From Deltaproteobacteria bacterium (lineage in GTDB: Bacteria > Desulfobacterota > Desulfarculia > Adiutricales > Adiutricaceae), in assembly GCA_031276865.1 (NCBI GenBank), contig JAISMF010000020.1:1-64000 (forward strand): DNA of 64,000 nucleotides. The letters are read 5' to 3'. Position 1 is the stretch's first letter. The number at the start of each line of letters is the position of its first letter. The translations under genes were made by a program, and so were the position numbers. Positions 7,971 to 17,520 of this stretch are shown here, piece by piece. A model generated the notes under the pieces. It was not told the DNA's origin. It made no database searches and saw nothing but the letters and a program-made list of their open reading frames with translations.

Positions 7971-9359
7971 TTAGACGTATTTTAAGAGTTTTAAGCGTCT
8001 ACTTAGGCCAGGCGTGATAAACAACCCGTAAAAAATCCGTTTGAATTTCAAGGGGGTGAATTCTATTTCCATGGCCGAAACTTTAGCTATTCCGTAACGA
8101 GCGTTGTAAATCGAATAAACGTAATCAATCAACCCCGCGCGTTCGCATGCGGCCGCGTCGGCTTTCGCGACTAATTTCCGAGAGCAACTGGTGAGAAGGA
8201 CGGCCGCCGCGGGGAAGCAGACGTAGGTTAAAGTAAAGGCCAGACTAAACCGTTCCGTCAGACGGGTGTCGGAAATGAGCCATTTGTATCCTTTAAGTAA
8301 GAGCCGTCTTAGGGATTTTATGGAGATGAAACGGAATTCAAAAACCAAGGGTAAATATATGGCTTTCAGGAAGAGACCCAATATCAGACTCGGGATTAAA
8401 AACACCGAGAGCATTTTTAACATTTCTTTGTAATCGTTATTCACGCTTAAAGACAACGCGTAAAGAAACATGGATTTTAATTCGGTTTTAGAACATTGTT
8501 TGATCGCTTTCGACGTGAGGAACAGGTGGTGGCCTTTTTTGGCCGGAAGCATAAAGGAGTTGATTTCGGAGCTTTTATAGACCTGTATTAAAATCCGTTC
8601 TCCGACGTTGAGCTCCGCCGCCGCCTCGTTTAAAACGTTGTAAATTCTGGTTTTATCCAAAGACAATTTAGCGTCCAGATTGATGGGCTGGGCCTGGAGT
8701 TGAAACACGGCTATTTTATCCATATATCTATGGTACAGATACGCGAGCGGAGCGACTATTAATATGGGCGCCCCCAGGAGAATCCAGGGAACGAGGCAGA
8801 ACGCGTAAAATATATAAGCGTGGTAAGGTTTTAAAACGGAATCGGCGCCAGCGGCCGCCGTCTGGGAAAATGGCGCCTTTTCTTGAGGCGCGGCTTTAAG
8901 ATCTTTTTTCGCTTTGATGACGTCTTTAAGGATGTTTAGAAGGGTCGCGCGGTTCTTCGATTCAACGCTTGAGAATTCGTGCGATAACTTTTTATTGATT
9001 ATCAATTCTTTATCTACAACGTCCGCGTGGTGTAAATCGCTGAATTTAATCATGAAGCGGTCGAACGCGTCTTTCCAGTATAGCGCGTTTTCCGTCAATA
9101 TAAGCCCCGCTTTTCCGTTGGAGAATATCGAAGTGTCCAGCAGCAGGAGGATATCCGCCGGATTGATATGTTTAGCTATGGCTTTCACGGCGTTGGCGGC
9201 TATTTCCGGAGGTATGTCCGGGGCGAAGAACATTTGATCGCTTTCCGACTCGAGGATCTTTTGAACGTCTTCCTCTTCTGTTTTCTGTTTTTGGACGTCT
9301 TTAAAATAGGGATCGGAGGAATATTTTTTTAAAATATCACGTACGGAAATTTCCGGCAT
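7971..9359 (-). CDS. Membrane protein: PH-like domain fused to an inactive M48 peptidase fold
   Basis: 462 residues. Residues 67-149 are a PH-like domain (LLDTSIFSNGKAGLILTENA) related to those of the neighbouring protein. Membrane segments follow around 180-210. Residues 237-430 match an HtpX/M48 peptidase: a helix, then IQVYKSSEINSF (family form V-x-x-x-x-x-x-x-N-A-F), FLTSKAI, and a TELKSM helix. At the place of the zinc motif HExxH stands YALSL (300-304), and the later SRxREFxAD motif reads SRKLVAKAD (393-401), so all zinc ligands are replaced. Two more membrane segments lie between these motifs, as in HtpX. I therefore infer a pseudoprotease. The ATG at 9359 is preferred over GTG at 9368 because AAGGTGG sits at correct distance. 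Confidence 0.65.
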   Translation of the reverse strand: MPEISVRDILKKYSSDPYFKDVQKQKTEEEDVQKILESESDQMFFAPDIPPEIAANAVKAIAKHINPADILLLLDTSIFSNGKAGLILTENALYWKDAFDRFMIKFSDLHHADVVDKELIINKKLSHEFSSVESKNRATLLNILKDVIKAKKDLKAAPQEKAPFSQTAAAGADSVLKPYHAYIFYAFCLVPWILLGAPILIVAPLAYLYHRYMDKIAVFQLQAQPINLDAKLSLDKTRIYNVLNEAAAELNVGERILIQVYKSSEINSFMLPAKKGHHLFLTSKAIKQCSKTELKSMFLYALSLSVNNDYKEMLKMLSVFLIPSLILGLFLKAIYLPLVFEFRFISIKSLRRLLLKGYKWLISDTRLTERFSLAFTLTYVCFPAAAVLLTSCSRKLVAKADAAACERAGLIDYVYSIYNARYGIAKVSAMEIEFTPLKFKRIFYGLFITPGLSRRLKLLKYV

Positions 9360-10169
9360 TTTATCCACCTTTTATTTTAGCGATTCGACGTTGGCAGTTG
9401 AAATTAACGCGTTAAATAAATTTTCCGCGAAAGACCTTCGAGGCTTTTAAAGCTCCCTGGTTCCCCCCGGGGAGCGCCGTGAAAATAAGAGCGGGCGTTC
9501 GCCGCCGGAGACGGATAAGGCGGGGCGGAACGTTTCGTCCGGAAGCGAATTTTCCCATTTGGCCGCGACCGCTTCAGCTTACAGCCTTGGTTTCGTGAAG
9601 TCAAATTAAATTGAAAACGGCTGGGAGGAATATCGCCTGAAAGGAAAAATTAATTTCCCCGGGGCGTATGTCGTCGTTTTTTAAAGAAGGGAGATTCAAT
9701 TAACTAAAGCGTTTTTAGCGTGAATCGGACGATTTTATTCACGATGGCGGCGGGATTGTTCCATTTTCATCTCTTTTCGCGGACGGTTTATAATTTTTTT
9801 AAAACGGACGATGTTTCCGATAATTATTAAAATTCATCCTAAATTATTTACATTCGGAACCGCTCTCCTCCGGACTCCGGCGACCCGCGCCGGAATCCGT
9901 CGCGGTCCGCCCTTTCTTTTCCGTAAAACCGGATCCCCGGGGCCGGGAACGCCTGGACCCTTCAGCGGACGAGGGAAGCCGGCGAGAAATTTCGCCGGGT
10001 TTTTTCGCCGGCGCTTTTAAACTGGCGAGCCTCGAAAAGAGTCCGAGCGCCCGTCCGGCGGGGCTTTTCGCCCGCTCCGGCGAAGCTTGAAAAAGAGGGC
10101 GGCGGAAAAAGTTCCGGAGAATCTCCGGCGCCTTTTCCGCCGCCTGGGGGGGCGCTTTTTTAACGCGCC
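9360..10169. other. Spacer with no supported gene
   Basis: This 810-base gap separates the PH-like pair from the glycosyltransferase, all read on the minus strand. The inverted pair CGTGAAT/ATTCACG lies near 9720-9745. The ORFs 9404-9604 and 9811-10020 are basic, lack a ribosome-binding site, and show no family signature. Confidence 0.4.
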
Positions 10170-11435
10170 CTAAATCTTTCCGTCCATGGACTTCCAGCCG
10201 AAGCTTAAATCCGCTTTGTATTTTTCGAAGACCATGGCCTCGTCTTCGATGAGGCTTAGGAGCTGCGCCGAATTTAGCGAGCGGGTGAGCTGGTGGAACT
10301 TAAAAAGCCTCGCCAGAAAAAGCGGCGTCACGGAGAGCGCGAGGGCCGTCCGGCCTTCGCAATCGAGGCCGCGGAAGATCAAAGCGCCTTTGTAGATGAT
10401 CTTCACCCAGATTTCCGGATCCACGTCCAGGGATTCGAGGGGGAGTTTTTTCAGGTTTTCCAGAAGGCCGGCGTGTTCCGGAAAGTGCTTGGCCCAAAAC
10501 GGCTCGGATTGGCGGGCGATTTCCCTTATCATGTTTCCGGCGCTTTCAGGGGTGATGGTCAGATCCCGAGGCGGCAGGATCTCGGGTTTTAGATCCGTTC
10601 CCAGGATGGGGGTGGGGCGGGAGTTTCGCACCTTGAGCCAGATTTCGGGGTAGAGCTCCATGAGCTCGTAGAGGCTTTTCAGATTGGCGCGGAACTCCGC
10701 CGCCACGCCCGCGTCTATGGGTCTTCTGACGTGCCCCACCCTGGGGTCGCCCATGAAGGACTGGAAGACGGGTCCGTGCCGCACGGCTTTGACCTGCATG
10801 GTGAGTTCGCAGGCGGCGTAGTTGTCCTCGGTGGGCCAGGAGGTGTTCTCCAGGAGCTCGCGGTTGAGGGAGCCGGAGAAGGCGGCGTCCCCCAGGTTGG
10901 GATGGCGGATCCGGCGGCCGAAAACCGCCCGGAACATGGGATAGGTGAGGAGGTAGGTGACCGGGGTGTCGAAGAACTGCCTGGAGTATATGGGCGCCGT
11001 GTAGCTGGCCCCGTTTTTCAACACGGGCTCCGCAAGTCGGGGGACCCAGCTGGTTTTAACGGTGGAGATGCGGGCGTCGAAGGCCAGGACCACCTTGGGC
11101 TCCAGGCGCTGGGCCACCTCCATGAGGTTGAAGAAGCTGTTCTTCTTGAGATTTTGATCCGGAGGCGTGCTCACGTAGATCCTGGGCACGCCGGCCGCGG
11201 AGTTTAAGAACAGGTCCCGGGTGTCGTCTTGGGAGAAGCAGTCCGAGTTCACCACCACCCCTTTCAGGTCGGGGTAGTACTTCCGCAGTCCGCCCGCCAC
11301 CTTTTCCAAGGACAGCTTTATGTTGTCCATGTTGTTGTGGGAGAGGATGCCGGCGACTATGTCGGCCCCCGTGACGGAGTCGGGGTTGATCTCGGTGAAG
11401 ATCCGTCCGTCAGTTTTTAGCGCGGTCGTACACAC
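10170..11435 (-). CDS. GT-A fold glycosyltransferase
   Basis: 421 residues with a nucleotide-sugar transferase layout: a first strand and loop ADIVAGILSHNNMDNIKL, a GVVVNSDCFSQDD segment, and the family's acidic motif region LAFDARISTVKTSWV, followed by YTAPIYSRQFFDTPVTYLLT. The order resembles GT2/GT81-like enzymes such as mannosylglycerate or glucosyl-3-phosphoglycerate synthases, but I cannot assign donor or acceptor. The GTG start at 11435 follows GAGG by seven bases. No neighbouring phosphatase of the compatible-solute pathways is present. It is a single-gene unit on the minus strand. Confidence 0.6.
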   Translation of the reverse strand: MCTTALKTDGRIFTEINPDSVTGADIVAGILSHNNMDNIKLSLEKVAGGLRKYYPDLKGVVVNSDCFSQDDTRDLFLNSAAGVPRIYVSTPPDQNLKKNSFFNLMEVAQRLEPKVVLAFDARISTVKTSWVPRLAEPVLKNGASYTAPIYSRQFFDTPVTYLLTYPMFRAVFGRRIRHPNLGDAAFSGSLNRELLENTSWPTEDNYAACELTMQVKAVRHGPVFQSFMGDPRVGHVRRPIDAGVAAEFRANLKSLYELMELYPEIWLKVRNSRPTPILGTDLKPEILPPRDLTITPESAGNMIREIARQSEPFWAKHFPEHAGLLENLKKLPLESLDVDPEIWVKIIYKGALIFRGLDCEGRTALALSVTPLFLARLFKFHQLTRSLNSAQLLSLIEDEAMVFEKYKADLSFGWKSMDGKI

Positions 11436-12102
11436 TGAAAAACCTCGAAAAATAAACCGTCGCCCGGCGGGTCGCGGACGGGCCTCGCGGGCCCCGGGGG
11501 CGTTCGCGGGCCTTTTTTTCGCCGGGGGCGAAAACGCGCGGGGCGGGGGGCGCCGTCGGGCGGGGGCGTCTGAAGGAGAAGGGGGGGGGGAGGCGGGATT
11601 CTAAAATTAAAGACGGGCCCGGCGGCCCGGATTATCCGCTTGATGGAGGGCGAAAATCTTAATTAGCCGCGGTATCATAACACATCGCCCCGGAAAAGGG
11701 GGAAAAAATGGGGTTTTCGAGTCCAAAGGCCCGCGGGCGGCCGGGCGGCGCCCCTAAAAATTAGATTTTCCGCGCCTTACCGGCGCCCCCTCCCGAGCTA
11801 AGCGATTTTTCCGCCTTCCCAGACCCCTGTCAATCCTCGGGGCGGGTTTATCCAGTTTTTTTACATCCTCCGCGCTTTTTTCTTCGTCCAAGAAAGGAGC
11901 CGGAAATGAAACGGAAAGCGTCCGCCGCCCTTGTTTAAAGGCCCGCGGCTTAAAAACGGAAATGGTCCGGAAGACGCCGGGGCGCCTCGGGCAATCCGCT
12001 AAAGAGGCCCCCGGTTTTTTTTCCGGCCGCGGGCCCTCCCGCCCGAAAGTTCCCCTCCGGACGGGGGGCCTCCTCCGGAATGGGGGGGCGCCGGATCCCC
12101 GT
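11436..12102. other. Very GC-rich spacer between divergent genes
   Basis: Lies between the minus-strand glycosyltransferase and plus-strand pta. It contains long G-runs (near 11580 and 12110). ORFs here are Arg/Pro/Gly-rich and look like chance frames. No gene is called. Confidence 0.4.
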
Positions 12103-12132
12103 TGGACAAAGGGGGGGGCGATTTGATATAAG
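12103..12132 (+). promoter_or_regulatory. Possible sigma-70 promoter of pta-proC
   Basis: TGGACA (12103-12108) and TATAAG (12127-12132) each match the -35 and -10 consensus at five of six positions, with an 18-base spacer that contains an eight-G run. The start codon of pta lies about 140 bases downstream. Supported by pattern only. Confidence 0.4.
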
Positions 12133-12269
12133 GTGTTTGTATTTTTTTTGGCTCCGCCTGATTTTCCCCCCGCCCCGCGTCCGGAGGGCGGCCCCCACGG
12201 GGCCGCCCTCCGGGAGGGCGCGGGGCCGCGGGGCTTCACCGACGACAAGTCGCTTCAGGGAGGAGATTC

Positions 12270-13904
12270 ATGGTCACATGCGTTTTCGTAGCCTCGGACG
12301 TCAAGGCCGAGAAGATCAGGTTTCTGGACAGTCTCAGGAACTTCTGCGCCGCGGGCGCCGGCGGCGGCGGGGGCTGCGGCGGCGGGGGCTATTTCAAGAC
12401 CATAGCCGCGGCGGAGGACGACTCCAGGCTGAGGGAGATTTCCGCGAAGCTCAAGACCGCGCCCGAGGATTTGTACGGGATCCGCGCCGAGGAGGCCATC
12501 CTCCTCCTCAACCGCGGCAAAGAGGCGGAGATAATCGAGCGGGTCCTCTCCAAGTTCTTCGGGCTTTCCCAAAGGTTCTCCCAGATCCCCGTGGAGGGGG
12601 CGGATCTGGACTCGCCTTTGGCCTTCGATCTCCAGGGGCTGGACGCCGTCCTGGCCGCCAACCTCGCGGCTCCGGTGGTGGCGGTATCCTCCTCCCCCTC
12701 GAAGGCCCTCTCCTTAAGGCGCCACTACCTGGACAAAGGCGCCGAGGTCATCCTGGTCGCCCTCCTGGGAAAGGCCGCGGGGCCCGAACTCGAGGCGCTC
12801 GAGAACCTGGGGCCGGGCTTTTTGGCCGTCGGGGGTTACGACGAGCTGGCCGCCAAGTTCGGGGACCTGGCCGGAGCGGTGCACTCCTTCAAGCCCTCGG
12901 TGCTCGCCCCCAAGAGGTTCGAATTCGAGCTGGTGGAGAGGGCCAGGGCCGACAAGAAGACCATCGTCCTGCCGGAAGGGGACGACGACCGCATCCTCCA
13001 GGCGGCGGACGACATCCTGCGCCGCGGCTTCGCCTCCATCGTCATTCTAGGAGACGAGTCCCGGATCCGGAAGCGGGCGGGGGAGCTGGGTCTTGGTCAT
13101 TTGGACCAGGCCGAGCTTTTAAAGGTCGAGTCCGCGCCCTTCCGCGGGGAGCTCGTGAACCTTTTCGCGGAGCTCCGGAAGGCCAAGGGGGTCACCCCCG
13201 AGCAGGCCGACAAGCAGCTAAACGACCGTAACTGGTTCGGCACCATGATGGTCAAATCCGGCCGGGCCGACGGCATGGTCTCGGGCGCGGCCGGCTCCAC
13301 GGCCGACACCATCAGGCCGGCCTTGTCCTTGATTAAAACCAGGCCGGGCTGCTCCATCGCGAGCTCGGTCTTTTTAATGTGCATGAAGGATCGGGTGCTG
13401 GTATTCGGCGACTGCGCCATAGTCACCAACCCCACGCCCGCCCAGCTGGCCGAGATCGCGGTGATGAGCGCCCGCACGGCCGCGGCCTTCGGGGTGGAGC
13501 CCCGGGTGGGGCTTTTAAGCTACTCCACCGGCTCCTCCGGCGCCGGTCCCGACGTGGACGCCGTGACCGAGGCCGTGGCCCTGGCGAAAAAGAACCTGGA
13601 GACCCAGTATCCGGGCCTCGCCCTGGACGGGCCCATGCAGTTCGACGCCGCGCTGGACCCGAAGACGGCCGCGAGCAAAATGCCCGGATCCCCCGTGGCC
13701 GGCAAGGCCACGGTTTTGATCTTCCCCAGCCTCAACGCCGGAAACATCGGCTACAAGGCCGTGCAGCGCACCTCCGGCGCCGTGGCCGTGGGTCCCGTCA
13801 TCCAGGGCCTGAACGCTCCGGTGAACGACCTCTCCCGGGGCTGCACCGTTCCGGACATAATCAACACGGTGGCCATAACCGCCTGCCAGGCTCAGGCGGG
13901 TTGA
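12270..13904 (+). CDS. pta: Phosphate acetyltransferase, short form
   Basis: 544 residues. Converts acetyl-CoA and phosphate to acetyl phosphate and CoA; with acetate kinase it makes ATP or activates acetate. The C-terminal 320 residues are a complete PTA catalytic domain: KTIVLPEGDDDRILQAA, MMVKSGRADGMVSGA, VFGDCAIVTNPTPAQLAEIA, LLSYSTGSSGAGPDVD, PSLNAGNIGYK. The N-terminal 200 residues resemble the BioD-like regulatory domain of long Pta enzymes, but the P-loop is gone and replaced by a glycine run (residues 28-40). The DRTGG domain is absent, which explains why it is about 160 residues shorter than E. coli Pta. AGGGAGGAG precedes the ATG. ackA is not in the window. Confidence 0.9.
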   Translation: MVTCVFVASDVKAEKIRFLDSLRNFCAAGAGGGGGCGGGGYFKTIAAAEDDSRLREISAKLKTAPEDLYGIRAEEAILLLNRGKEAEIIERVLSKFFGLSQRFSQIPVEGADLDSPLAFDLQGLDAVLAANLAAPVVAVSSSPSKALSLRRHYLDKGAEVILVALLGKAAGPELEALENLGPGFLAVGGYDELAAKFGDLAGAVHSFKPSVLAPKRFEFELVERARADKKTIVLPEGDDDRILQAADDILRRGFASIVILGDESRIRKRAGELGLGHLDQAELLKVESAPFRGELVNLFAELRKAKGVTPEQADKQLNDRNWFGTMMVKSGRADGMVSGAAGSTADTIRPALSLIKTRPGCSIASSVFLMCMKDRVLVFGDCAIVTNPTPAQLAEIAVMSARTAAAFGVEPRVGLLSYSTGSSGAGPDVDAVTEAVALAKKNLETQYPGLALDGPMQFDAALDPKTAASKMPGSPVAGKATVLIFPSLNAGNIGYKAVQRTSGAVAVGPVIQGLNAPVNDLSRGCTVPDIINTVAITACQAQAG

Positions 13905-13905
13905 C

Positions 13906-14712
13906 ATGAACGCGACCGTCGGTTTCCTGGGCTACGGCCGCATGGCCCAGGCCATCTCGGAGGGGCTGGATAAAAACGGCCTGGTCCCCTACAAAAGGCA
14001 GATGGCGAGCGACGTGGCCCGGGGTCTTTTGGAGAAGCTCAAAGAGAAGCGCGGCTTCATCGCGGCCAGGGACAACCGCCAGCTCGCGGAGAAATGCCCC
14101 ATCGTGGTTTTGGCCGTGAAGCCCCATCAGGTGCGGGGGCTGTTAAGCGAGGTGGGGGAGCGCGTCACCAAGGAGCAGTTGGTGATCTCCATCGCCGCGG
14201 GCGTGACCCTGCAGACATTGGCCGGAGGCCTGCCTCCGGACACCCCCCTCGTCCGGGTCATCCCCAACCTCCCCGCCCTGGTGGGGAAAGGCGTCACCCT
14301 CTTGGCGGCCGCCCCCTCCGCGGGCAAGGACGACGTGGACAACGCCAGGAAGATCTTCTCGGCCGTGGGCGACGTGGTGGATCTCCCGGAGGGCATGTTC
14401 AACGAGGGCACGGCCGTCTCCGGCTCCGGCCCCGCCTATTTCTTCCTGGTGATGGAGGGCATGATCCGGGGGGCGGCGCGGCTGGGTTTAAGCTGGGACA
14501 CCGCCAGGCGGCTCGTGGTCCGCACCTGCCTCGGGGCGGCCTACGCCGCGGATTCGCGTCCGGAATTAAGCCTCGCCGAGCTGCGCGATCAAGTGACCTC
14601 GCCTGGCGGCACCACCGCCGAGGGCCTCCTCGCCTTGGAGGAGGGGAGGATCGCCGCCCTTTTCCACGAGGCGCTCAAAAGGGCCAGCGAAAAGGGCAAG
14701 AACCTCGCCTAA
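13906..14712 (+). CDS. proC: Pyrroline-5-carboxylate reductase
   Basis: 268 residues, the normal ProC length. Catalyses the last step of proline synthesis using NAD(P)H. The N-terminal Rossmann motif is VGFLGYGRMAQAI; AVKPHQV and RVIPNLPALVGKG follow; the C-terminal dimer domain has AVSGSGPAYFF and the family signature DQVTSPGGTTAEGL. The gene starts one base after the pta stop, so the two are almost certainly co-transcribed, an unusual pairing of acetate and proline metabolism. Confidence 0.95.
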   Translation: MNATVGFLGYGRMAQAISEGLDKNGLVPYKRQMASDVARGLLEKLKEKRGFIAARDNRQLAEKCPIVVLAVKPHQVRGLLSEVGERVTKEQLVISIAAGVTLQTLAGGLPPDTPLVRVIPNLPALVGKGVTLLAAAPSAGKDDVDNARKIFSAVGDVVDLPEGMFNEGTAVSGSGPAYFFLVMEGMIRGAARLGLSWDTARRLVVRTCLGAAYAADSRPELSLAELRDQVTSPGGTTAEGLLALEEGRIAALFHEALKRASEKGKNLA

Positions 14713-14726
14713 GGGGCCTCTTCCCC

Positions 14727-14766
14727 GCGGCCTCCGGCCTCCTTCGGCCGCCTCATTTTTTTTCCA
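14727..14766 (+). terminator. Probable terminator of pta-proC
   Basis: GCGGCC (14727-14732) pairs with GGCCGC (14746-14751) and an eight-T run follows within a few bases. It lies just past the proC stop. Confidence 0.5.
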
Positions 14767-14932
14767 CCCCTCCGGCCTTCCTTTCCGGAACCCGCCCTGG
14801 GCGGTCCTTCCGCGGGAGCGAGGCCGGTTTTTATCGTTTTTCCCCGTCCGGGCCGCTTCGTCCCGGACGGGGGCGGCCGATCCGATTGCCTCGCCGGCTC
14901 GGACGCGTTCATAGGCCGACCCAGGCGGGTTT

Positions 14933-15841
14933 ATGACGGCACCGTTTTCCGCCGCGTCCGGTTCGGGCGCTTTCCAGGGGCGCGCCAAGGGCGGAGGCGT
15001 CCTCCTCTTATTTCTTCTTCCGCTCCTTTTTTCGCTTCTCCTGGAAGGCTGCGCCGCCTACGATTCCCGGGAGCTCTGGCGGAAAAACGTCTTGCGCTCG
15101 GGCCCCCGGGGCTTCCAGGCGGAGGATTTCAACATCCCCCCCTTCCACCTGGCCGGACTTTTGAAGGTGACGGAGAGGGGGGGGGATCTGGTGGTCTACC
15201 TGGAGGGTGACGGCCGCGGCGTGAGCCGCGGCCGGGTGAATCCCGACCCCACGCCGGAGGTTTCCATGACTTTGGATCTGGCCCTCCAGGATCCCCATCC
15301 CCGGGTGCTGTATCTGGCCCGCATCGGGCAGTACATGCCCGCCTACGCCACCGAGAAGTACCGGATCTACTGGTCCTCGGGGCGCTTGGCCCCTCCGGCC
15401 GTGGAGGCGGCCTCCCGGGCCATCGACCAGGCCAAGGCCAAGTGCGGGGCGGAAAAGGTGCACCTCGTCGGTTTTTCCGGCGGCGGGGGCCTCGCGGTCC
15501 TTTTGGCCGAGGAGAGGCGGGACGTGCTCACCTTGGTGACCGTGGCCGGCCTTTTGGACACCGACTGGTGGGTGCGGTCCAGGAACTACAAACCCATGTC
15601 CCAGTCCCTAAACCCGGCCGACCGCGCGGAGGATATAAGCCAGATCCCGCAGATCCACTTCTACGGGACCCGTGACGAGCTCATCCCTCCGGAGATGTCC
15701 GGCGTCTTCGCCGCCGGACGCTCCTTTTCCAGCCTGGAACGGGTGCCCGTTCCGGCCTTCCACGACCGCGGCTGGTCCGAAAGATGGCCGGATCTTCTGG
15801 AAAGACACGTGCTGCCCCTGCGGCGGGCCTTCGGCCGCTAG
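14933..15841 (+). CDS. Lipoprotein with alpha/beta-hydrolase domain
   Basis: 302 residues. A long hydrophobic signal ends in the lipobox LLEGC, giving lipidation at Cys40 and an envelope location. The remainder is an alpha/beta hydrolase: an early VVYLEGDGRG strand and turn, the nucleophile elbow VGFSGGGG with Ser182, a likely acid in FYGTRDELIPP, and a likely base in AFHDRGW. The Ser-Asp-His set is therefore plausible. The ORF has no alternative ATG nearer the signal. Substrate unknown; an envelope esterase or lipase is the broad guess. It runs convergent to hisC. Confidence 0.7.
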   Translation: MTAPFSAASGSGAFQGRAKGGGVLLLFLLPLLFSLLLEGCAAYDSRELWRKNVLRSGPRGFQAEDFNIPPFHLAGLLKVTERGGDLVVYLEGDGRGVSRGRVNPDPTPEVSMTLDLALQDPHPRVLYLARIGQYMPAYATEKYRIYWSSGRLAPPAVEAASRAIDQAKAKCGAEKVHLVGFSGGGGLAVLLAEERRDVLTLVTVAGLLDTDWWVRSRNYKPMSQSLNPADRAEDISQIPQIHFYGTRDELIPPEMSGVFAAGRSFSSLERVPVPAFHDRGWSERWPDLLERHVLPLRRAFGR

Positions 15842-15903
15842 CCCGGGAAGTTTCCCCCCGCCGGAAAAAGGCCGGCTGGGTCGCGGGCGGCGGTCGCTAT
15901 TTA

Positions 15904-15932
15904 AAAATCAAGCCCCCCGGGGGGCTTTTTTT
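15904..15932. terminator. Bidirectional terminator between hydrolase gene and hisC
   Basis: The 16-base palindrome AGCCCCCCGGGGGGCT is flanked by an A-rich run on the left and TTTTTT on the right, so it can end transcripts from both converging genes. Confidence 0.75.
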
Positions 15933-16030
15933 CTTTCGGGCTCCGCCCCTTCGGGTTTCGCGGGAAAAGCGCCCCCCTTAAGCCGCCCCCCCCGCGGGGC
16001 CGGGGCGTTTTCCGAAAGGCCCCTTCCGCC

Positions 16031-17131
16031 TCAACTCCCCGCCGCCTTCGCCTTTTCCACGGCCTCCAGGAGCGCCAGGTTCTCCTCTTCCAGGCCCACG
16101 GTGATTCTCAACTGGAAATCCAGACCGTAGGCGCCCAGGGTCCGCACGATGACGCCCTCCCGTAAAAGACTCCGGGCGACGTCCTCCGCTTTGATCCGTC
16201 CCGTGTCCGCCATGAGGAAGTTGGCCTGGCTGGGATGGCAGCTCAAGCCCCTCTTGGGGAGCTCGGCCGCGAGGAAGTCCAGACCCTTCCAGGTGAGGCG
16301 TTTGGTCTCTTCGACGTGGATGTCGTCTTCGAGGGCCGCCATGGCCCCGACCTGGGCCAGGAGGTTGATGTTGAAGGGCTGCCTGGCTTTGTTCACCGCC
16401 TCCGCCAAAACGGGATCCATGAGGGCGTAGCCCGCCCGGAGGCCGGCCAGGCCGTAAAGCTTGGAAAAGGTCCTGAGGATGACCGTCCGGCCGGTGGAAA
16501 GTATTTTACGGTAGTCCGGCCGCGGCGCCCGGGCGAACTCCACGTAGGCCTCGTCTAAAAGAAGGAGGCAGTCCCCGGGAAGGGCGTCCAGGAAGCTTTC
16601 TATTTCGTCCCCGTCCAGCCAGGCTCCGGTGGGGTTCACCGGGTTGTCCAGAAAAACGAGGCGGGTGGAGCCGTCGACGGCATTAAGGAGCTCCGGCAGA
16701 TCGTGCGCGTAATCCTTCAGAGCCACCTCCCTCGCCTCGGCTCCGCTGGCTTTGGCGTTCTGGTGGTAGAGGGAGAAGCTGGGCTTGGACATGACGGCCG
16801 AAAGCCCCGGCCGCAAAAGGGCGTGCGCGAGAACCAAGATGAACTCCGAGGAGCCGTTGGCGCAGACCAGGCATTCGGCGGGGAGATCCAGCTTCTCCGC
16901 GATGGCCTTCTTCAGCCTGGCCGAGGAGGCGTCGCCGTAGCGGTGAACGCCGGGGAGGGCTTTTACCAGGGCCTCGAGGACCCTGGGACTCGGCCCCAGG
17001 CAGCTTTCGTTGGAGGCGAGTTTGATTATCCGCGTGAGCCCCAGCTCCGCCGCCACATCCTCGATCTGGCGTCCCGGGGCGTAGGGGTCGAGCTCGTTTA
17101 TGTAGTTGGGTATCATATCCCTGGGAAACAT
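16031..17131 (-). CDS. hisC: Histidinol-phosphate aminotransferase
   Basis: 366 residues. PLP-dependent class I/II aminotransferase acting late in histidine synthesis. Seen: LDPYAPGR near the N-terminus, KLASNESCLGPSP, the cofactor-region DNPVNPTGAW and LLLDEAYVEFA, and the PLP lysine in RTFSKLYGLAGLRAGYA. The C-terminal Arg appears in LRITVGLEEEN. The ATG at 17131 is chosen over an ATG ten codons upstream because GGAGG stands five bases before it. No other his genes are adjacent. HisC-like enzymes can also act on aromatic amino acids, so the exact substrate is slightly open. Confidence 0.9.
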   Translation of the reverse strand: MFPRDMIPNYINELDPYAPGRQIEDVAAELGLTRIIKLASNESCLGPSPRVLEALVKALPGVHRYGDASSARLKKAIAEKLDLPAECLVCANGSSEFILVLAHALLRPGLSAVMSKPSFSLYHQNAKASGAEAREVALKDYAHDLPELLNAVDGSTRLVFLDNPVNPTGAWLDGDEIESFLDALPGDCLLLLDEAYVEFARAPRPDYRKILSTGRTVILRTFSKLYGLAGLRAGYALMDPVLAEAVNKARQPFNINLLAQVGAMAALEDDIHVEETKRLTWKGLDFLAAELPKRGLSCHPSQANFLMADTGRIKAEDVARSLLREGVIVRTLGAYGLDFQLRITVGLEEENLALLEAVEKAKAAGS

Positions 17132-17520
17132 GTGCGCCTCCGCGTTTTCTCTTTCTTCCAAATTTGAATGTCCGGCCCGTCCGAGCCGGAGCCATCGGGG
17201 CCGTTCGCGAAACGGCCGTCCGCCGCCCTTGGCGGGCGTTGAAAACGGCCGGTTGGGAACTCCCTAACCGGTGTTTAGGGCCGCTAAATTATTTTCCGGC
17301 CGGATGCGGCTGAAAAACAATACGTAGCGTTTATACACCAATTCAAGTCTGAAATAAACTAAAATTTTAAAATTAAATCTCATCTGAGATACGTTTCTCT
17401 TCCAATAATTCCGGTTGATTTTAGCCTCACGGATCCTGGGAATGGAATTTCCGGTACCTGTTGTTGAAAAACGAAGGCGGTCGTAAAAAACGGAGGGAAA
17501 AAGGCTTCGTGAACAGCCAG

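Noticed and set aside
12270-13904. Long ORFs on both strands across pta, for example 12080-13231
   Set aside because: They are Arg/Gly/Pro-rich shadow frames of a GC-rich gene; only frame 12270 gives a recognisable protein.
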